Source: JAHCHG01 sp965214585 (GTDB taxonomy: Bacteria; Acidobacteriota; Blastocatellia; Pyrinomonadales; Pyrinomonadaceae). Taken from it: 64,000 nucleotides of DNA. Both the position numbers and the translations under genes were made by a program. The notes beneath the pieces are model-generated. The model was not told where the DNA came from. It searched no databases and was given only the letters and a program-made list of their open reading frames with translations. Shown one piece after another: positions 30,465 through 39,075 of the stretch. The first letter of the stretch is position 1, and the number at the start of each line of letters is the position of its first letter. Where the stretch lies: NCBI GenBank assembly GCA_965214585.1, contig OZ243957.1, positions 2,790,001-2,854,000 on the forward strand, read 5' to 3'.

Positions 30465-32756
30465 TTACGGCAGATCGGCGAGCATCAGGCGGCTGGATTT
30501 TTCCAACACCGTGCATAAAAGCACGTTTCCGTCGGTAGTTATAATAGTTCCGTCAAGGCGCGGCGGTATTTGGTAGCCGCCGGGAGCATCTTTTACTTGC
30601 CGGTCGGCGAAATCGTAAAATTTCATTTTGAAACTTTGCTCGGAAACGGGAACGATAAAATAAACGCCCGCTTCGGTCATTGTCCAAGTATTATAAAATC
30701 CGGCGGCTTCAAATTCCGGCACGATTTCTTCCGCGCCGCCTTTCGCCGGAACGCGCCAAAATTCTCTGGGAAAGCCTGTTTTTGTGAAATAGACGGTTTC
30801 GCCGTCCGGCGCGGGCGTGGCGCGATACGCGCCGATGGTGGTGATTTGGACGGCTTCGCCCGTGCCGTCGGCGTTCATTTTCCAGATATTTCGCATCCCC
30901 GAACGGTTTGATGAAAAATAAATATATCTGCCGTCCGCGCTCCAAATCGGAAAATCTTCCTGCACTCCTTCAGGAGAAATGCGCTGCGGAACGCCGCCTT
31001 CGGATGAAACTATGTAATTGTAAAAATTTTCGCCTTCTTTTTGGTTAAAGACAATTTGAGAACCGTCGGGGGAAAATTGCGGCGAACTGGACGGATACGC
31101 GGTGTCGGTAATTCGCCGCAGATTTTCGCCGTTTGCGTCCATCGTCCAGATTTCGGATTGTCCGGTGCGGTCTGTCTGAAAAGCGATACGCGAACCGTCG
31201 GGAGAAAATCCGGGAAAAAATTCGACAAACTCCGAATCGAGCAGTTTGCTTCCCGTTTGTCCGTCGGGCGGAACGCGCCAAATTTTCCACTGCCGGACAT
31301 CTTCGGCAAAAATTAACGTATTGCCGTCGGGCGATGCGGCGATGTTTGTAATATTTCTACCGCCTGTCGAAACGATTTCCTGCACGCCGCCGCCAGCCGG
31401 AACGCGCCGCACAATTGTCTGATTCACGGGGCGAATCGGCACAAAATAGACATATTCGCCGTCCGCACTCCACGCCAGAGAATTTATAATTATATTGTCA
31501 AAGGTAATTTGACGCGGTTCGCCGCCGCTTGCCGGAACGACAAATAAATCCTGTTTTGCAAAGTTGCGGGAGTGTATATCTTCCTGAAAAACACGGATAA
31601 ACGCGATACTTTTTCCATCTGGCGAAAAACGCGGCGTGGTTTCGCCCAAAAATTCCGCCGGAGCAGTAACACGCCGGCGTTTTCCGGTTTCGATATTGAC
31701 CAGATAAACCGCGAATTGTCCGCCTTCGGTTGAATTTTCGGTGTCAATAACGGCGATATTCTGTCCGTCGGGCGAGTAGGAAATACTGTAATTACCGGAA
31801 AAAAGCCGGGCAATGCGGCGTTCTCTGCCGCCGAGCGACGGGACGATTATAACTTCGCCCGGTTCTCCGTATTTCCCGCGAATAAAAGCGATATGTTTGC
31901 CGTCCGGCGAAAATGTCGGATAGTGTTCATTGACCGGCGTTTTAGTAAGCTGCAGCGGTTCGCCGACACCGATTAGTTTAATGTAAATATCGCTCTCAAG
32001 TCCTTCGCCGCCATTCCAAGAATAGGCGATTTGTTTGCTGTCGGGAGAAAATGCCGGAGAATTTTCGTAACCCGTCGTCCCTGAAAACGGAACAATTTTC
32101 GTGGCTGCAATAGCTTTCGTCGCGTTTGTTTTCAAATAATTTTGATAAACGACAAACCCGATTCCGGCGAATGCGGCGAGGGCGAAAGCGGCGAGAAGGA
32201 GTCGGGGAGAAAGGGAGAAGGGGAGAAAGGGAGATGGGGAAACACCCGGCAGAGCATCAATTTTATTTTCATTTTCTCCCTTTCTCCCCGACTCCCTTTC
32301 TCCCCTTCTCAACAAATCCGCGTCGTCAATCGTGATAGTTTCTTCGCCGCGAAAATGCTGCACGGTTTGTTCTTCAATGATGATCGCGTTTCCGCTGCCG
32401 TTTCCATTTCCATCTTCCGGCTGCGTAACTTCCGCCGTAAAACGATAGCCGAGTTTCGGCACGGTTTCGATAAACTGTTCGCCGTCCGTGCGTTCACCGA
32501 GTTCTTTTCTGAGCCACGAAACATTTCGGGCGAGCGTTGATTCTTCGACAAAAGTATCCGCCCAAACCGCGTCGAGCAGTTCGCTCTTTGTCGCCACTCG
32601 TCCGGCATTTTCGACGAAATAAAAAAGGAGTTCAAACTGCTTAGGCGCGAGCGAAATCGGTTCATCTTCGCACCACAAAAGACGCTCCGCCGCATCGAGT
32701 TGAAACGCTCCGAACTTGTAAAGACCTCGTATTTGTTGAAGTTTATCGTTATCCAA
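30465..32756 (-). CDS. Winged-helix regulator fused to a TolB-like beta-propeller
   Basis: 763 residues from a TTG start at 32756, the only one that includes the complete first strand (LYKFGAFQLDAAERLLW). An OmpR/CadC-type winged helix (about 12-108) is followed by a low-complexity linker, a membrane segment (about 188-208, LLLAAFALAAFAGIGFVVY) and many PD40/TolB propeller repeats such as NSPAFSPDSKQIAYSW, YPTFSPDGKHIAFIRG and FPGFSPDGSRIAFQTD. The design suggests a membrane-bound transcription factor with an outside sensor domain, a common class in Acidobacteriota. The linker is encoded by a purine-rich inverted repeat (32202-32310). Ligand and targets are unknown. Confidence 0.85.
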   Translation of the reverse strand: MDNDKLQQIRGLYKFGAFQLDAAERLLWCEDEPISLAPKQFELLFYFVENAGRVATKSELLDAVWADTFVEESTLARNVSWLRKELGERTDGEQFIETVPKLGYRFTAEVTQPEDGNGNGSGNAIIIEEQTVQHFRGEETITIDDADLLRRGERESGRKGENENKIDALPGVSPSPFLPFSLSPRLLLAAFALAAFAGIGFVVYQNYLKTNATKAIAATKIVPFSGTTGYENSPAFSPDSKQIAYSWNGGEGLESDIYIKLIGVGEPLQLTKTPVNEHYPTFSPDGKHIAFIRGKYGEPGEVIIVPSLGGRERRIARLFSGNYSISYSPDGQNIAVIDTENSTEGGQFAVYLVNIETGKRRRVTAPAEFLGETTPRFSPDGKSIAFIRVFQEDIHSRNFAKQDLFVVPASGGEPRQITFDNIIINSLAWSADGEYVYFVPIRPVNQTIVRRVPAGGGVQEIVSTGGRNITNIAASPDGNTLIFAEDVRQWKIWRVPPDGQTGSKLLDSEFVEFFPGFSPDGSRIAFQTDRTGQSEIWTMDANGENLRRITDTAYPSSSPQFSPDGSQIVFNQKEGENFYNYIVSSEGGVPQRISPEGVQEDFPIWSADGRYIYFSSNRSGMRNIWKMNADGTGEAVQITTIGAYRATPAPDGETVYFTKTGFPREFWRVPAKGGAEEIVPEFEAAGFYNTWTMTEAGVYFIVPVSEQSFKMKFYDFADRQVKDAPGGYQIPPRLDGTIITTDGNVLLCTVLEKSSRLMLADLP

Positions 32757-32833
32757 AATAAATCCGAAAAATATCCGAAAAAAATCCAGACTTTTGAAAG
32801 TGAAATTTATAGTATGGCTCTCATACGCCCGTT

Positions 32834-32883
32834 AAGTTAAATTTGTGCCGGAAAAGTTAATTTGTGCCGGATAAAGTTAATTC
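32834..32883. repeat. Short tandem repeat upstream of the winged-helix gene
   Basis: The unit AAGTTAATTTGTGCCGGA, with small variations, occurs twice and starts a third time (AAAGTTAATTC). It lies in the 145-base gap between divergent genes, where an operator for either could sit. Confidence 0.55.
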
Positions 32884-32901
32884 ACTTTAAGCCAAAAACG
32901 A

Positions 32902-33180
32902 ATGGAAATCAAGAGAAAATTTGAAATGGTGATTGCGACAAGCCGCCGATACACAATTCGCGGACTGCCTTCGGTCAGACAAATTACCTGCGCGAAATGC
33001 GGCGAAGCAATGCTCTTGACCGAGCAAGCCGCCGATTTTTTCGCCATCTCGCAGCGATACATTTTTCAGATTATCGAAACCGATGCGGTGCATTTTATCG
33101 AGAACGAAACGGGCGCGGTGATGATTTGTTTCTCGTCGCTGGCAGAAGTCTTGGAAATGGAGAAATTCATACACGAATAA
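32902..33180 (+). CDS. Small CxxC protein with excisionase-like segment
   Basis: 92 residues. It opens MEIKRKFEMVIATSRRYTIR, then has a C30-AK-C33 knuckle (ITCAKCGEAMLL) and a segment TEQAADFFAISQRYIFQIIE that looks like the helix-turn-helix of excisionase-type proteins, followed by VHFIENETGAVMICFSSL. Similar short proteins seem common in this phylum. It may be a small Zn-binding DNA-binding protein; that is inference, and the name is unassigned. It is divergent from the large winged-helix gene. Confidence 0.55.
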   Translation: MEIKRKFEMVIATSRRYTIRGLPSVRQITCAKCGEAMLLTEQAADFFAISQRYIFQIIETDAVHFIENETGAVMICFSSLAEVLEMEKFIHE

Positions 33181-33258
33181 ACGGAGGCGCGTCTAATCGT
33201 CTTTCGCGCCGCTTTTGAAAATTAAGAAAAAAATACAAATTTAGGAGAAAATAAAATT

Positions 33259-33975
33259 ATGTTCACAAAAAAATTAGTTACATTATTCGCAATCACGTTG
33301 TTTGTCTTTATATCCGCCGCGTCGGAGATTAAAGCACAAGAAATAAAAAGCCAAAAGGTTGATGCAAAACTGAAAATGGTAGATACCGGAGTTAAAATTA
33401 ACAAAGGTGACATCGTTGAAGTTACAGACGTTACCGGAAAGGTAAAGCTCTCAGGTGCTGCCGACGGCAAAGGCGGCATCACTTTTGAAGGAAACAAAAA
33501 CACTAAAAAGTCCACGAGTTACTTTGAATTTGCTAATGCCGCCGAGCATTCTTTAGTTATGTGGATCGGTGATAAAGGAAGACATTTTCAAGCTAGAAAG
33601 TTGATTGCTACTGAAGCGGATACGAACGGTAATCTTTATTTTGCTCTAAATGACGGAACAAGGCACTACGGAGATAATAGCGGTGAATTTAATGTTAAGT
33701 ATAAAGTCATCAGGAAAGATGAACTTTGTTCGTCAAGAACCAGTGAAAAAGTAAATATAAAATGGACAAATAAAACGGGCGTGCCGGTTCGTGTCCACTG
33801 GTTTAACTTTAAGTGTCAGGAAGAAGCAACCACCAAAGTGGTTCAACCGGGCGGTGTATTTGACGGAATTTCTTACAAAGGTCATATCTTCCGCGTTCGT
33901 GAAGATGCAACAAAAAACGATCTTGGTTTGATCGTCGTCGAGCCTGCTAAAGCAACATTTGACATCTATAAGTAG
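33259..33975 (+). CDS. Secreted protein with C-terminal pVHL beta-like domain
   Basis: 238 residues with a signal peptide (about 1-26, ending IKAQ). The middle (about 33-150) is a beta-rich domain. The C-terminal part (about 160-235) follows the pVHL beta-domain pattern: VNIKWTNKTGVPVRVHWFNF, a Pro-Gly turn in VVQPGGVFDGISYKGHIFRV, then REDATKNDLGLIVVE. In eukaryotic pVHL this fold recognises hydroxyproline; bacterial secreted forms have no known ligand. An AGGAGAAAAT ribosome site precedes the ATG. The next gene carries the same domain type. Confidence 0.65.
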   Translation: MFTKKLVTLFAITLFVFISAASEIKAQEIKSQKVDAKLKMVDTGVKINKGDIVEVTDVTGKVKLSGAADGKGGITFEGNKNTKKSTSYFEFANAAEHSLVMWIGDKGRHFQARKLIATEADTNGNLYFALNDGTRHYGDNSGEFNVKYKVIRKDELCSSRTSEKVNIKWTNKTGVPVRVHWFNFKCQEEATTKVVQPGGVFDGISYKGHIFRVREDATKNDLGLIVVEPAKATFDIYK

Positions 33976-34006
33976 ATAACAAGATGTCAGCAGTTTTATA
34001 ACCTAC

Positions 34007-34053
34007 ACACCAAAGGATTAGAGTCGGGCAGGAATTCTCTAAACCTTTGGTGT
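34007..34053 (+). terminator. Stem-loop after the first pVHL-like gene
   Basis: ACACCAAAGG (34007-34016) pairs with CCTTTGGTGT (34044-34053), followed by TTAACTTTAATTTTT. A weak intrinsic terminator that would separate the two related genes. Confidence 0.55.
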
Positions 34054-34190
34054 TTAACTTTAATTTTTACTGTTTTCAAGTAACAGCAATCATAAATTAA
34101 TAACCGGCGAAAGTTAAAACTTAAATTTAGAAGGTTTAATTTTAATAGAAGAACTCTTTCTGAAAATGAGAAATATGGAGAAAAAAATAA

Positions 34191-34928
34191 ATGAAAAGAC
34201 TGGTATTTTTAACAATGTTGTTTGGTCTGATGATTTTCGTAAACGGCAGTATTTCGGCTCAAAATGTTTGCTCAAAAAATTCGGACGGTAAACAAATATA
34301 TGTCGAGATCGCCAATATGACGAACACAACTTTTACCGTTAATTTGGTTGACGAAAAATGTAAGGAAATTTCTTCAGATCAACAAGTTCCGGCAATGGAG
34401 ATGTTCAGCCGAATATTAACCGACGGGCAAGCCTTTCGTGTTCGTGAGGTTGGCACTAAAAAACTTCTTCATCAGTTTGTCGTCAATCCTGAAAAGCCGC
34501 TGATGTTTATCGAAACCGATTCGGACAATTCTAAAATTAGCGTGAGAGATTTTGACGTTATCAGCGATGACGATTTTCAAAAGCGGGCGGACGCGGCGTT
34601 TGCCGCTATTAAAAGTGAAACGGGAGATGCCGCTGCGACAAATTCTAATCTTGATAAATTCAAAAAACATCTGATCGGAACTTGGAAAAGCAAAATCGGA
34701 GAAGCGGTTAGATACGATCGGAATACGCTCACATCTTTTGACCGCAGAGGCAGCGAAGGAGTTACCAGACCATACCGTTTTATTGACGAAAAGACTATTG
34801 AAACCGCAATTACAGACGACTTCCGTTTTGCGTCCAGATCAACGATTACTTTCAAAGATAATTATCAAACAATGATTGAATACAACAGTATTTTGAAAGA
34901 AACCACGGAATACAGACGAGTTAAATAA
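34191..34928 (+). CDS. Secreted protein with N-terminal pVHL beta-like domain
   Basis: 245 residues with a signal peptide (about 1-23). The first mature domain (about 26-108) reads QIYVEIANMTNTTFTVNLVD, then VPAMEMFSRILTDGQAFRVR, EVGTKKLLHQFVVN, the same N-x-T, Pro turn, F-R-V-R order seen in the preceding protein. The second half (about 150-245) begins FKKHLIGTWKSKIGEAVRYD and ends STITFKDNYQTMIEYNSIL, a lipocalin-like beta pattern. The pair looks like domain shuffling after duplication. Function unknown. Confidence 0.6.
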   Translation: MKRLVFLTMLFGLMIFVNGSISAQNVCSKNSDGKQIYVEIANMTNTTFTVNLVDEKCKEISSDQQVPAMEMFSRILTDGQAFRVREVGTKKLLHQFVVNPEKPLMFIETDSDNSKISVRDFDVISDDDFQKRADAAFAAIKSETGDAAATNSNLDKFKKHLIGTWKSKIGEAVRYDRNTLTSFDRRGSEGVTRPYRFIDEKTIETAITDDFRFASRSTITFKDNYQTMIEYNSILKETTEYRRVK

Positions 34929-35237
34929 ATTTCTATGTTATATTTCCGAGTTCGATGAGTTGGAAGAAATAAAGCGAAATCAAAGAAGCCGATTCTGAAA
35001 ATTCAATCTTAAAGAATAAAAAACTCGTCTGATGGTAATCAATGTTGTGCGATTTAATCAAGGCTGATTACCGTCGCTTTTATTCTAAAATTTGAAATAA
35101 AAAGACGAAAACGACAAAATAGGACAAAACACACCAAGACAAATAACACTTAACAACGGCGATTTGACGCGAACCATCATCATTACGGACATTTTGACCG
35201 AAGCCGCAAACAACTTTTACCAAGGGAGAAATACACA
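34929..35237. other. Gene-free stretch with one hairpin
   Basis: The only structure seen is GATGGTAATCA (35031-35041) facing TGATTACCGTC (35065-35075), a possible terminator for the preceding gene followed by GCTTTTATT. The rest is A-rich leader of the CSLREA gene with a GGGAGAAAT ribosome site. Confidence 0.45.
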
Positions 35238-36629
35238 ATGAAAAAAATGATAAATATAAAATTTGCACTGCTCGCCATTTTCGCGGGTTTATTTCTGACC
35301 GCTTCGACGCAGGCGGCGACTTTTACGGTTAATCAAACTAATGATGCAGGCGACGGCACTTGTGATGCGACCTGCACTTTGCGGGATGCGATTCTGGCAG
35401 CAAATGCCAATCCCGGAGATGACGTAATTAACTTTGATCCGAATGTCTTCAATGCTCAGCAGACGATTACGCTGACGCAGGGACAATTGACAATCGCCAA
35501 CAACAGCGGTTCGCTTACGATCAACGGAACGGGAGCGGATCAGTTGGCAATTTCGGGTAACAATGCCAGCACTGTGTTTAGAAACGACAACACGACGGCA
35601 AGTGTCGTGATTAATGCGTTAACGATCACGGGCGGTAGTGCCGGCTTTGGCGGCGGAATTGCTAACATTGTCGGCGGCAATCTGACTTTGAACAACTCGG
35701 TTATTAGCGGTAATAATGCAACTCACACCGGCGGCGGATTTAATAATGACGGCACACTAACGCTGAATAACTCGACTGTTGATAATAACTCGGCATCTAT
35801 CAACGGCGGCGGAATTTCCAACGGGGGGACAACTGCCAACGGAGGAGGAGTAACGCTCAACAATTCAACCGTTAGTAATAATTCAGCACCCAACGGCGGC
35901 GGAATTGACAACGGCACATTTAACAATGGAAGCAGATTAACTTTGAACAGTTCGACACTTAGCAACAACTCAAACTCGCTTCGCAACAACGGGACTTCCA
36001 GCGTAACAACGCTGAACAACTCGATCATCGCCAACAGCACTTCCGGCAGCGATTGTTCAAGGGCAAGCGGCACAATTAATGCTTCATACAGTTTGATTGA
36101 ACAGAATTTAACCTGCGTCAATGGCACAAATAATAATAATCAAACGGGCGATCCGAATCTCGGTCCTTTGCAGAACAACGGCGGCACAACTCAAACTCAC
36201 GCGCTTCAAGCGGGAAGCATCGCTATTGATACGGGCGATTCGACGCTGACAACCGATCAACGGGGTTTCACGCGTCCGGTTGATGATCCGGTTTCGCCAA
36301 ACGGAACGGGAAATCTCGCTGACATCGGTTCATTTGAAGTCCAAGCACCGACGGCGGCAAGCGTTTCGATCAGCGGCAGAGTTTCAAACGGCAGACGCGG
36401 CGTATCGCGTGCAACTGTTCACATCACCGATCAAAACGGCAATGTCAGAACGGCGCGGACAAATATGTTCGGTTATTATCAATTTACAGATATTGAGGTC
36501 GGACAAACTTTGATAATTAATGTGTTTCACAAGCGTTATCAGTTCGACGCGCAGGTTGTAGCTGTAAACGAAAATCTTTTGAATTTGAACTTTAGGGCGC
36601 AAAGCAGTCAGACAAGACTGCTTCGGTAA
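35238..36629 (+). CDS. Secreted CSLREA-type beta-helix protein with carboxypeptidase-regulatory-like tail
   Basis: 463 residues. Signal peptide (1 to about 26), then the CSLREA-type cap (FTVNQTNDAGDGTCDATCTL followed by RDAILAANA), where the Cys-rich block matches the family name segment as CTLRDA. A long right-handed beta-helix follows, built from Asn/Gly/Thr/Ser repeats such as LTLNNSTVDNNSASINGGGI and VTLNNSTVSNNSAPNGGGI. After the ADIGSFE motif the tail (about 376-463) is a carboxypeptidase-regulatory-like Ig fold (SISGRVSNGRRGVSRATVHI, FGYYQFTDIEVG). Surface-located adhesin-like role is inferred; no sorting partner was seen. Confidence 0.82.
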   Translation: MKKMINIKFALLAIFAGLFLTASTQAATFTVNQTNDAGDGTCDATCTLRDAILAANANPGDDVINFDPNVFNAQQTITLTQGQLTIANNSGSLTINGTGADQLAISGNNASTVFRNDNTTASVVINALTITGGSAGFGGGIANIVGGNLTLNNSVISGNNATHTGGGFNNDGTLTLNNSTVDNNSASINGGGISNGGTTANGGGVTLNNSTVSNNSAPNGGGIDNGTFNNGSRLTLNSSTLSNNSNSLRNNGTSSVTTLNNSIIANSTSGSDCSRASGTINASYSLIEQNLTCVNGTNNNNQTGDPNLGPLQNNGGTTQTHALQAGSIAIDTGDSTLTTDQRGFTRPVDDPVSPNGTGNLADIGSFEVQAPTAASVSISGRVSNGRRGVSRATVHITDQNGNVRTARTNMFGYYQFTDIEVGQTLIINVFHKRYQFDAQVVAVNENLLNLNFRAQSSQTRLLR

Positions 36630-36684
36630 ATAAACACAGCCGCTGCCTGCTGATTTTATTTCAAAGCCGAAATCTTCCGGCTGG

Positions 36685-36710
36685 AGGGACGTAAATTTTT
36701 TATGTCCCTT
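36685..36710 (+). terminator. Terminator-like hairpin after the CSLREA gene
   Basis: AGGGACGTAAA and TTTATGTCCCTT pair around a T-rich loop, followed by TATC. A second small hairpin (GCCGAAATCTTCCGGC) lies just before it. Confidence 0.5.
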
Positions 36711-36903
36711 TATCAACAGGATGCCGATTAAAAGTATCGAAATGATTTGAATCGGATAATATAAACAGGCTGTTATAAAACAAACTGATAAATCCCAAAG
36801 CAGCCGACGGAATTGTATAGCTGTTGAAAATCTTCGGTTAATTTCATCGGCTGACGATCATCACGAACACGGTTATCGGTATAAGCGAGGCATTTTCAGT
36901 AAC

Positions 36904-37167
36904 TTATACGAAATTGTCGGTTGTGTTTTTTTCCGCGCCGAGCGTTTCCCGCTTGAGCCATTTTTCATCTCTGGCGATATACAGCAGAACATTATCGGTT
37001 TCTTTTTCTATTATGTTCGTCAGACCGCTTTTGACAATTTCGATTTGGGCTTTGGTCAGTTCGCCCTCGAAAACCGAATTCTGCCGCCAGTGCAGATGGG
37101 CTTTGAGAAACTTGTGAACTTTGGCGACCCGTTCTACCGAAACGTCGTAAACGATCAGGACATACAT
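36904..37167 (-). CDS. cas2: CRISPR-associated Cas2
   Basis: 87 residues, the usual size. Starts MYVLIVYDVSVERVAKVHKF with the first-strand aspartate D8, then LHWRQNSVFEGELTKAQIEI, the typical Cas2 second half. Cas2 forms the centre of the Cas1-Cas2 spacer integrase. It is transcribed away from the rest of the cas genes, nearly 9 kb from cas1, across an 83-base divergent promoter region. Confidence 0.92.
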   Translation of the reverse strand: MYVLIVYDVSVERVAKVHKFLKAHLHWRQNSVFEGELTKAQIEIVKSGLTNIIEKETDNVLLYIARDEKWLKRETLGAEKNTTDNFV

Positions 37168-37173
37168 AAATTT

Positions 37174-37203
37174 CTTGCAAAAAACTTAAAATTATAGTAT
37201 AAA
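37174..37203 (+). promoter_or_regulatory. Candidate promoter of the cas operon
   Basis: TTGCAA at 37174-37179 and TATAAA at 37198-37203 are separated by 18 bases; AAGGAT precedes the WYL start codon. The site sits in the divergent region with cas2, where the WYL protein itself could act. Confidence 0.5.
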
Positions 37204-37250
37204 ATTTCACACAGTTTTACAAAGAAATCAAAAACCGAAGGATAAAAAAA

Positions 37251-38291
37251 TTGAGTTACGGCGAAACTCTCACAAGAAGGCTCATCTGCATACTTTTCGA
37301 TCTTGCCGGTCGTCCGACCTCGCGGCAGGAACTAGCCCGCAAATACGGCGTTGACGCAAAAACGATTACCCGCAACATCAATGATCTTTCGACGGAATTT
37401 CAGATCGCGGAAGAAAAAAGAGGCAGGGAAGTTTTCTATAAATTCGCCGACGGGTATAAATTCAAGACTCCGGTTTTCTCGCCCGAAGAAGTCGCCGTCC
37501 TTCTGCTCGCTCAAAAATCCATCGAAGCCGTCGGCATTGCGGCAAAAGGTTCTCTATACGCGGAAAAATCAGCTTCCGTTCTGCAAAAGATCAGAGGAAA
37601 TCTGCCCGTTTCGATCAAATCTCATCTCGACGCTCTGGCAAAAGTTTACGGTTCGGCGCAGATTCCCGAAAAGGATTTTTCCGCGCATACCGAAATTATC
37701 GAAAATCTCGCGTCGTGTGCGATTCGCCGCAAGCAGATCGAAATTAAATATCACGGCTTGAACAGCAATGAACAAACCCGCCGCGTTCTGCATCCGTTCG
37801 CCGTATATTTCGATCCGAACGGAGCAACCGTCAAACTCGCCGCCTTTGATCCGCTTCACGAAGACATACGGGTTTTCAGCGTCGAGCGGATAAATTCTCT
37901 GACCGAACTCAAAAAAAGTTTCGCGCGTCCGGCGGCTTTCGATCTGGAAAAATATCTGGAAGAAAACTGCTTTAACGGAATTCACGGCAAGCCTCTGAAA
38001 GTTACGCTCAAAGCCAAAGGCATCACGGCACGCATCTTCGCCGAAAGGAAATTTCACCCGACGCAAAAAATTATCGAACACAAACCGTCTGCCGAATCAA
38101 GCGGCGAAGCGGAAGAAACCGTCATCGAATTAACCGCCGGCGGCGGCAGAGGACTCGAAAGATTTATCCTGAGCTATCTGCCCGAAGTCGAAGTCGTATC
38201 TCCGCCGGTTCTGCGAGAGCGCGTCCACACAATTTTGCGGCAAAGTCTGCCGAACTCGGAAGACGCACAAAATTTTTCGGCGAACGTATAA
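37251..38291 (+). CDS. WYL-domain transcriptional regulator of the cas locus
   Basis: 346 residues from a TTG start with an AAGGA site in front. The N-terminal helix-turn-helix (about 5-65, GRPTSRQELARKYGVDAKTI) is followed by a linker and the WYL domain (about 150-220, IEIKYHGLNSNEQTRRVLHP with FAVYFDPNG) and a WCX extension (about 240-330). WYL domains sense nucleic-acid or nucleotide ligands and often control defence loci. It is the first gene of the operon facing cas6 and divergent from cas2, so control of both is likely. Confidence 0.87.
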   Translation: MSYGETLTRRLICILFDLAGRPTSRQELARKYGVDAKTITRNINDLSTEFQIAEEKRGREVFYKFADGYKFKTPVFSPEEVAVLLLAQKSIEAVGIAAKGSLYAEKSASVLQKIRGNLPVSIKSHLDALAKVYGSAQIPEKDFSAHTEIIENLASCAIRRKQIEIKYHGLNSNEQTRRVLHPFAVYFDPNGATVKLAAFDPLHEDIRVFSVERINSLTELKKSFARPAAFDLEKYLEENCFNGIHGKPLKVTLKAKGITARIFAERKFHPTQKIIEHKPSAESSGEAEETVIELTAGGGRGLERFILSYLPEVEVVSPPVLRERVHTILRQSLPNSEDAQNFSANV

Positions 38292-38367
38292 AAATTTTCG
38301 ATTGTGGATAATACTTGTCCCGTATGTTTGTTAAGTTTCTAAAAAAGGCATCCGTTTGAATAATTTT

Positions 38368-39060
38368 ATGAGACTTCATTTTAAACTTTCACCGAACACC
38401 CGCCCCGTCCCGTTTGCTTACCAGCATAAATTGACGGGCGTGTTTCACAAATGGCTGAGGGAAAATGACCTCCACGACAAGATCAGTTTGTATTCTTTAA
38501 GCTGGCTTGACGGAAGCCGCCGCCGGGGGAAAAGTCTGGAATTTTCGGGCGGCGGACGATGGTTCGTCAGTTTCTACGAAGACCGCCACGCCGAAAAACT
38601 CGTCGAAGGCGCACTCTACGCGCCGGAAATGTTCTGCGGAATGCGCGTCACCGAAATCCGCCAGCAAACCACGCCCGATTTCGGCGAAAAATACAATTTC
38701 AAAGTGGCAAGCCCGGTCTTCGCCAAAGGCAAACAACCCGCCAACGGCAAACCGCCGCATCATTATCTCTGGACACAGCCGGAAACCGACGAAATCCTAA
38801 CAAAAACGCTCGTCCACAAAATGAACGCGGCAAACAATCAATCAAATGAAACCGCCTTCACGGACGAAGACAAACTCGTTCAGGTGAGTTTTGACCGCGA
38901 ATTCCCGAACCCGAAAATAAAACTCGTCAATATCAAAAACATTTATCATCACGCCAGCGTCTGCCCGATAATCGTCGAAGGAACGCCAAAAGCCGTCAGA
39001 TTCGCGTGGAACGTCGGAATAGGAAACGGCACGGGAAGTTGTTTTGGTAGTTTATACTAA
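38368..39060 (+). CDS. cas6: Cas6 crRNA-processing endoribonuclease
   Basis: 230 residues from the ATG at 38368, which gives the usual Cas6 opening MRLHFKLSPNTRPVPFAYQH; an in-frame TTG four codons earlier is rejected. Early histidines in HKLTGVFHKWL are candidates for catalysis. The C-terminal glycine-rich loop is diagnostic: FAWNVGIGNGTGSCFGSLY. It cuts the repeat transcript, expected to leave an eight-base handle ATTGAAAC on crRNAs. Its base composition is clearly more GC-rich than cas5 and cas8-like genes that follow 15 bases later. Confidence 0.93.
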   Translation: MRLHFKLSPNTRPVPFAYQHKLTGVFHKWLRENDLHDKISLYSLSWLDGSRRRGKSLEFSGGGRWFVSFYEDRHAEKLVEGALYAPEMFCGMRVTEIRQQTTPDFGEKYNFKVASPVFAKGKQPANGKPPHHYLWTQPETDEILTKTLVHKMNAANNQSNETAFTDEDKLVQVSFDREFPNPKIKLVNIKNIYHHASVCPIIVEGTPKAVRFAWNVGIGNGTGSCFGSLY

Positions 39061-39075
39061 TTTGAGGAAAGAAAT

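Noticed and set aside
36766..36776. A further copy of the stress-cluster palindrome
   Set aside because: Only ACAGGCTGT is shared; the second half of the stem is missing.
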